64,000 bases of DNA, taken from positions 62,001-126,000 of the forward strand of contig JAMKCH010072263.1 of the NCBI GenBank assembly GCA_023653785.1. The letters are read 5' to 3'. Positions 57,649 to 64,000 of the stretch are shown in pieces. Position 1 is the first letter of the stretch. Each line of letters starts with the position of its first letter. Source of the DNA: Ophioderma brevispina. Lineage: Eukaryota > Echinodermata > Ophiuroidea > Amphilepidida > Ophiodermatidae. Below the pieces are notes generated by a model. The model was not told the origin of the DNA and did no database searches. It saw nothing but the letters and a program-made list of their open reading frames with translations. The position numbers and the translations under genes were made by a program.

Positions 57649-58030
57649 GGGGTACTCAACACAAATGACCATACGACAATGTGCCACAAACATCGTTTTC
57701 ATTTTCAGCCTTCTGGTTATCAATGGTCCGTTTTCATATATAGCCATGGGTTGTTCTTTTCTAAATTTTCTCAAATTTGTTGGAAAATTAGTTAATTTTT
57801 CTCAATCGGAAGCCAAAATTTTCTAAAAATTGTTGGAAAATTAGTCCAATTTCCTCAATCTGCAGTCAAAATTTTGAGGAAAAAAAGGCAAATTTGGGTT
57901 AAATTTGGCCCAAAATTTGCATCTCTGGTATTTTTGCAAAAATTGGTATAGATATGGATCCTACTTCCAGACTCTGGAAGGCACGTCCCTACCCAAACCA
58001 AACTTGAAAACCCCCCCCCGGGACTACCTG
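57649..58030. repeat. G/C-bounded element with internal 53-bp tandem repeat
   Basis: The left edge reads GGCAGTAGGGGGGTACTCAA. The right edge in reverse reads GGTAGTCCCGGGGGGGGGTT then TTCAAG, an imperfect terminal inverted repeat. Inside, TTGTTGGAAAATTAGT recurs 53 bp apart (about 57,777 and 57,830), with matching AATTT.CTCAATC and CAAAATTTT blocks. It is probably a non-autonomous transposon of unknown family. Confidence 0.55.
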
Positions 58031-58186
58031 CATTTCCTACAGCACTTCTGAGTGGCTAATTACATTTTCATTTCAATAACCATTTGAAATGCTCTTCCAA
58101 ATATTCAAGCTCTAGTCCCTACAACCCTACCACCATTCTTACCATGTTGCTGATTGGCTCAACCAAAATGCACAAGAGGGAGAGAG

Positions 58187-58210
58187 ATGACCTCTGAGAT
58201 CAGAGGTCAT
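58187..58210. other. perfect 11-bp inverted repeat with 2-bp spacer
   Basis: ATGACCTCTGA and TCAGAGGTCAT are exact reverse complements. The arms contain the nuclear-receptor half-site TGACCT/AGGTCA in everted orientation. The rest of 58,031-58,696 shows no gene. Confidence 0.6.
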
Positions 58211-58696
58211 CCTCGTCCTAGTGTTTATCCTAGTGTTTCTGACTAACTATTAATTTCATTGTGACTAATTCACAGGACTCATGGGGTTAAAATGGGTAAT
58301 ACTGGCCATCATCTCTTATGTATTGGGAGAAGTCGGAGTACTTCTGAATTTTTTTCATTAGCAGCGCTTAGTAACCTTTTAAAATTTACTGCATGACATT
58401 CAATATTGCATTCAAATTCAAGTTGCAATTTGAATGCTTCTGAAGGCCACATGCACATTGACCGCACTACAGTACGTACACCAAGCAATCAGTTATGCTG
58501 TTATAAATGCTACACATTGAAAATTTTTACAAAATATCTGGAGGTACACAGACTCCTCTCAGTGAAAATCGAAGCTGGAAGCAGACCCATAGCACTATGC
58601 CAGCAAGCATGGAAGCTAGATCAAATGCTTTACTTTCCAAGGTAATTTCTGATTTCCTAGGGGAATTTCCTTTAAGATCCAAAGTTTACAAAGCAA

Positions 58697-58905
58697 AACC
58701 ATGAAATAAGGCTTGATTAGGGTATCTACTCTTCAAAACCATGGAATAAGGTTTTATTACAATGTCTAATTTTCAAAACCATAGAATATATCTTGATTGT
58801 GTTATCTACACTTAAATTAATGCCTCAGAATCAGGCTTGAATGCAATATCTACTCTAAAACCATGGAATAAGGCTTGATTACAATATACTAAAAATCTAT
58901 AGAAA
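58697..58905. repeat. degenerate tandem repeat, 38-45 bp units
   Basis: About five units with AAAACCATGGAATAAGGCTT followed by GATTACAATATCTACTC, most clearly at 58,697, 58,735, 58,778 and 58,857. The unit near 58,815 is strongly diverged. Confidence 0.75.
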
Positions 58906-59158
58906 AAACATGCTTCATTTCACACGAATGCAGAGTCTCTTGTTCCCCGCTCCTATAGAATAAGGGCCCCTTTATAGAGCCACTGCCACTGACTCATGAT
59001 AAACCTCTAAAGGGCATTTTGCAGTAAGTGTTAGTCATGCAACTGATTGTTCTGTTGGAGAAATATTTCCTTCTTAAGAGAAATTGAAAACCAAAATAAT
59101 AATAGGTTTAATTACTATGAAACGATAAACATTCTTCAAACATGCACACAAACACAAA

Positions 59159-59601
59159 ATGATGTCACTGACAACCAAAAATCCCCGGCTTAGTTCAGGA
59201 GGAACCAATACATTAGCCATATGCATGAGCACTGAACTGAGGCGAGAGGAAAATTCTTCTGACTACCGGTTCTACTGTAAACCCTTTTCCACCATGGTAG
59301 ATTCTGCACAAGTTATAACAAATAATTTGGTGATTTTGAGATGGCTTCCCAAATTGATACTTTTTTCAAACAGGGCAGTTAATTTCTGGACAGAAGCAGT
59401 GGTGAATATTTCCCCGGGGAAGCAATGCCTTCCCACAGATTTTCCTACAATTATGTATTTTTTTTTTAATGTCAGTTTTCCTTCCAAATCATCAAATTTC
59501 CGAGTAAGGAGCTTCCTAGATTTCCAACCTTTTCCCACCATCGACAGAAGTATGGATGCAGATCTACAGAATACATGGATTGATTTGCAATAGAATGACA
59601 T
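59159..59601. other. long stretch open on both strands, no recognised product
   Basis: The plus strand has a 144-codon frame (59159-59593) and the minus strand a 109-codon frame (59272-59601). They occupy largely the same DNA. Neither shows a motif I recognise, no splice or promoter context is evident, and a word CCTTTTCC(C)ACCAT occurs at both ends about 250 bp apart. Chance or an old transposon fragment is more likely than a gene. If one strand is real, the minus strand looks the more protein-like (KLTLKKKYIIVGKSVGRHCF). Confidence 0.2.
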
Positions 59602-61419
59602 TTGTTTAAATCATTTTAATGTAAGTATACAAACTGGAAACTTGGATAAGCATTGAGTAACATTTTTTTCCCCTACATTGGTAAAAATGGTGTTTTGCCA
59701 CGCTTGTCAAATGAATACATAAAACATGCAAAAAACCCTCACATGTTAATGACTGCATCATTTTACCTGATGATTTAGGCATTCATCAAACTAAGAACAA
59801 GCAGGAACTATCCGGTATGTAAAGTGTCCCCCCACAACATGCACATTAACTTGAGATACAGAGAGGCTCCAAGACATTAATACGAATGTAAAAATATGCC
59901 TGCCATGGTTGCACATACCATAACAATTCTTCATTAACTTTACATTTTACAACAACCTATGCCTGTAACGAATATCACAATTAATGTTATGTCAAAGCAT
60001 CGTGATGATGGAAATTGTATGTTCGTGGCGGTTATGTGCCAAATATGTCATTTCCCGTTCATTCACTTTTATAATTTCAATTATCTGAAATACCCCGTTA
60101 GCACCTTTCCGTCAGGGTTCCCGCTTATAGGATTTTGGCATCGATGACAGTCACAGAATTTTCATGACACAAATTCGAATGAGATACACCCGGGAATTAG
60201 GTCCACTTTGGATAGGCCATACTTCTAACGCCTCTGACAGGCAACAATATATGTTGCCAAACCTCAAAAGCAAATTGATAAACATAATATTTTCTTGCTA
60301 AATACAGCATTTCAAAATAGTGTGCTTCTTGTGGGAAAACCAAATTCACACATCAATGGCATTTATGTATTATTACTTGTATGACAGAAACACCAAATTG
60401 TTAAACATTAAAATAAGGAATGTGATACCTCAAAATGTACCCAAAGGCACAATTAGAAATCAGGAATCTGAAGCACATGTATTGGAAACTGATTAACATA
60501 ACACTCGGGACCACAAAATATTCCACTGGACCAGGTAATTATGAACATTTGGAAATTATGAGGTCCAGTTGGACTTCAAGTTAAACACTTAAGTGGGAAC
60601 CTGCTGTCAGTAATGGCATGAAATTGCACACCAGAAGACCTTTAACCTCATGTCAGAACCCATACAAACCACTCCCCCAACACATTTCAAAAGTTTTTAT
60701 ACAATGCCTAAATGCCTCTAAATGCCTTTAACCGCATTGGTTGCCAAACAAAAAAAAACTAGGCCACAAGTACGACTTCAGGTCTTTACAATGGGGTGAG
60801 GTGGTGGGTTGGGTGGGGATGGGGGGTTGGGATGGATATTTGCATGTGCCTACCAAGCCACATGCACAGAATGACTCGGAGTCCCCTTGCAACTAAGGAA
60901 AAGAACCTTTCTAATATCAAAATTGGTGTTACCCGAGTACTGATGACGCAGACACGCAGACATAATAAATAACGGTTATGAAACAGGTTATTTCGAATCT
61001 GTAAGAAGCAATTAACAGCAGAAGGCAGCAGTTTGGGTTCGGCTCACCGTCCCTATGTGTTGCTAGGCTTAACTCCTGACAGATGGGACATTTTACAATA
61101 GCTCTTGGCATCACATTAAGAATTAGGGACTTTCCCTAACATATCCCCTATCATGTGTCTCAAAAGAAAAAAAAATATTTTACCAAGAAAAAATAATCAT
61201 CACAAAATTCTTGTTTCATATAATTTAGATAACAAAATATGACTGCCAATGTTACATTCAATCACCACATAAACAAAAAAGATAACGATTTTCAAATTTT
61301 GACCATTTGGTTGACCTAATTACGGAATTGCCCACTATAATTGATTAACCGCTCTTCATTTTTTTAGGATACACTTCATTTGTATGCCAATCCTTTTATT
61401 AATTAAAAAGTAGTGCACC
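59602..61419. other. no gene seen; G-quadruplex-type tract
   Basis: AT-rich sequence. At 60806-60831 the plus strand has GGGTTGGGTGGGGATGGGGG followed by GTTGGG, which satisfies the four-run pattern for an intramolecular G-quadruplex. Short frames at 59959-60147 and 60929-61114 lack motifs. Confidence 0.5.
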
Positions 61420-61781
61420 TTAAAGGCTGACTCAGAGATTTCGAATATATTTTTGTGTAGAAATTAAAAATAGTCATTTAGAAATAAAGATAGTAACATA
61501 AAATGCTTAATTCCGAAGTTAGAGATAAATCGGATGTTTCGTTTTCATGCAGTAAACATTTATGCACAGTATAACAGTGCCATAGAATACCGTGTATATA
61601 CAAAAAATTCTGGATCTAGAGTTTTATAACAAACTTGCAATTTTTATGAAGGACTTTGATTTAGCTTAGTTATTTCACACAGTTAATATTATATGGACAA
61701 GCATTACAAATATGCATAAAACATGGATTTGTTTGAAAATTGAGGGTGCCCTCCTCAGGAAATCTCTGAGTCAGCCTTTAA
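61420..61781. mobile_element. TTAA MITE, family B, full length
   Basis: A 362-bp element flanked by TTAA, with ends TTAAAGGCTGACTCAGAGAT and, in reverse, TTAAAGGCTGACTCAGAGAT, a perfect 20-bp inverted repeat. Internal blocks CATGCAGTAAACATTTATG, ATATGGACAAGCATTA and CCCTCCTCAGGA are shared with the copy at 62,623. It has no coding capacity. Confidence 0.95.
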
Positions 61782-62622
61782 GCCCCAGACACAGACTGCC
61801 TGTCTTACAATGTTTCTGATTTGTTCATTACATGTTATAGTCACTCTAGTAACCAATTAAATTAATATAGTTTCTAAAATACTCAAGACTAATCCTCTTC
61901 AGCCCTATCACATTTCCATGGTGCCATTTAGCCCAATAAATCACATGGCCTTTTCTGTAGCCTATCACCAATTAATATCAAACCCGTGTTTAAGAAATTG
62001 CATTTCTGGTATTGGTGGAAGAACCATGGCATCATTTTTCTTCTGCTGTCTCAAGTTTTATAATTTAACTATATTTTAGAAGTATTGCCCCTTTTGTAAC
62101 ACTTACATATAACCCAGGATATGTGCACTTCATTGCCACTAGTTGACAACTGTGAGTGCTAATAATACATCTCAACCTATAGCAGAGATGATGAGATAAA
62201 GGAGAATATTTTACTTAAGAACCATGTTGGAACAAGTTCTTGCTAAACAGCTTGTTGGTGACATAGGTAATGCACACTTAATTCCTCTTAAGGCTGTTCC
62301 AGAAGGAAAAAAAAAAAGACTGCCCATTCAGTTCCATCTTCTTAACAGAATAAGATATTATAAGTCATAACATGACAAAATAATTCTTCAATTGCAACAA
62401 CTTTTAGAATTAGTTTTCATCTACTCCAGGTCAACCATGGGCTTCAGGTTTTATAACACGAGTTAGGGTTGTATTATATTATGCCGTCTAAGGAGGTCAC
62501 CATGTTTGACAGTTGTGACACCGTATGAACTGAAGAATCAATAGACAAAAACAAGTGTCTGTGGAATGGCTATGATACTTTTGGTCATTGAATCAGATTA
62601 AAAGACTGTTAGTAATTATATA
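61782..62622. other. no gene seen
   Basis: AT-rich sequence between the two MITE B copies. An A11 run lies near 62,310. Confidence 0.45.
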
Positions 62623-62980
62623 TTAAAGGCTGACTCAGAGATTTTTGAAATATAATTTTTTTGTGTATTTATTGAAAATAGTCAACTATAACTAAAGATA
62701 GTCACCTAAAATGCCCAATTCCAAAGTTTGAGATGTATCGGATTTTTGGTTTCCATGCAGTAAACATTTATGTGTAGTATACAGTGCCTTAGGGTACTGT
62801 GTATAACTAAATTTCCGGATCCGGAAATTTATAACAAGTTGCGATTTTCTATATGAAGGACTTCGATACCGAAGGACTTCGGTGTTTAGTATATGGACAA
62901 GCATTATGTATATGCAAAAAGCACAATTTGTTTGAAAATTGAGGGCGCCCTCCTCAGGATATCTCTGAGTCAGCCTTTAA
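62623..62980. mobile_element. TTAA MITE, family B, full length
   Basis: A 358-bp element flanked by TTAA, in the same orientation as the copy 1.2 kb upstream. The ends are TTAAAGGCTGACTCAGAGAT on both strands. Frames on both strands across its right half are not genes. Confidence 0.95.
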
Positions 62981-63174
62981 GAATCACATTACACATTGAA
63001 TCCTTGAACAAAATAACTGAAAAGGTTTTGTTGTTTTATTCCGAGACTACTTTTTCAGGACACACTATGTACTGCATATCATCATGGCTTTGATAGTTTT
63101 GGAGACCACCATGGGCCAAAAATTAGCAGCAATGGCACATAAGGCCAGATAGCCTGCCTACCTAAGTTAGCTGA

Positions 63175-64000
63175 AGAGGTTATCTACATTAGACAGTCAG
63201 AAATAACCAGATAGTTTATTAACATAAGATGATCATATACCTCATCTACATAAGATGGTCAAATAGTATGTCTACATAAAATGATCAGGTCTACACAATA
63301 TGGTAAGATAGATCATTGTATAGGATGGTCATGTAGTTAGTCAAGTAAAAAGTTAAGGTACTTCATCCATATCAGATGATCAGATAGTTCATCCAGATAA
63401 GATGATCAGATAGTTCACCCAGCTAAGATGATCAGATAGTTCATCCAGCTAAGATGATCAGATAGTTCATCAAGACAAAATGATCAGATAGTTCATCCAG
63501 ATAAGATGATCAGATAGTTCATCCAGCTAAGATGATCAGATAGTTCATCCAGCTAAGATGATCAGATAGTTCATCCAGCTAAGATGATCAGATAGTTCAT
63601 CCAGCTAAGATGATCAGATAGTTCATCCAGCTAAGATGATCAGATAGTTCATCCAGCTAAGAAGATCACATAGTTCATCCAGCTAAGAAGATCACATAGT
63701 TCATCCAGCTAAGATGATCAGTTAGTTGATCCAGATAAAATGATCAGATAGAAATCCAGATAAGATGATCAGGTAGTTCATCAAGACAAAATGATCAGAT
63801 AGTTCATCCAGACAAGATGATCAGATAGTTCATCCAGCTAAGATGATCAGATAGTTCATCCAGCTAAGATGATCAGATAGTTCATCCAGCTAAGATGATC
63901 AGATAGTTCATCCAGCTAAGATGATCAGATAGTTCATCCAGCTAAGAAGATCAGATAGTTCATCCAGCTAAGATGATCAGATAGTTCATCCAGAATGATC
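63175..64000. repeat. 26-bp satellite array running off the window
   Basis: From about 63,370 the unit GATGATCAGATAGTTCATCC plus AGCTAA repeats every 26 bp with only one to three variants per unit, for at least 24 units. The left 190 bp is a diverged edge with words such as CATCTACATAAGATGGTCA, as in the old array at 46,170. The variant pair CATCAAGACA then AAATGATCAG occurs at 63,470 and 63,781, 311 bp (12 units less one base) apart, pointing to a higher-order repeat. There are no spacers, so it is not a CRISPR array. Confidence 0.95.

Noticed and set aside
63370..64000. Regular short repeats as a CRISPR array
   Set aside because: The 26-bp units are directly contiguous and no variable spacers separate them. 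The window is animal-like, and the array grades into diverged satellite at its left edge.

Overview
This window reads as non-coding nuclear DNA of an animal, most likely a marine invertebrate and probably a deuterostome such as an echinoderm. It is AT-rich and has no bacterial-style operons. No reading frame exceeds 175 codons, and the longest ones are made of repeats. There are many microsatellites and dense miniature transposons. The animal assignment rests on tRNA-derived SINE-like units, the C-terminus of a non-LTR (LINE) reverse transcriptase and hAT- and TTAA-type MITEs. The phylum is only an impression from repeat style (CAGTGGCGTAGCC termini and the AGGCCTA word).

Layout. 0-5 kb: GC-dyad repeat, TG microsatellites, a degenerate palindromic tandem array (1.57-2.1 kb), a tRNA-like SINE, MITE family A, a possible TATA promoter and a decayed LINE end. 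4-10.2 kb: MITE families C, B and D, one B copy split by a LINE 3' fragment. 11.9-14.7 kb: another A-type MITE, then a 2.26-kb element that is one giant imperfect palindrome. 15.4-16.6 kb: a 400-bp segment present twice and almost identical. 18.6-29.3 kb: SINE-like unit, dispersed repeats with octamer motifs, hAT MITEs and a 130-bp foldback. 33.7-37.1 kb: nuclear-receptor-type half-sites, MITE D copies, a tRNA-like sequence and two TTAA elements inserted back to back. 39-43.3 kb: a 524-bp foldback, a GC-rich segment with an X-box-like motif, 535-bp MITE E and a SINE-like domain. 45.6-50.5 kb: the best exon candidate, an eroded 26-bp satellite, a second possible exon, and a long-TIR element with a hAT MITE nested in its right repeat. 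52-59.6 kb: dispersed repeats, a decayed coding stretch, another foldback and MITE A. 61.4-64 kb: two intact MITE B copies and a homogeneous 26-bp satellite that runs off the end.

No complete protein-coding gene could be supported. Three short segments have exon-like splice signals (23,541-23,575 minus; 45,646-45,708 minus; 48,440-48,512 plus). If real, most of the window would be intron. The main story is transposon biology. At least six TTAA-flanked MITE families with near-identical first bases imply one shared transposase. There are also several foldback elements, datable nested insertions, and one satellite family preserved in an old and a young state 17 kb apart. All family comparisons were made by eye between copies inside this window, so copy boundaries are accurate to a few bases only where a target-site duplication is named.
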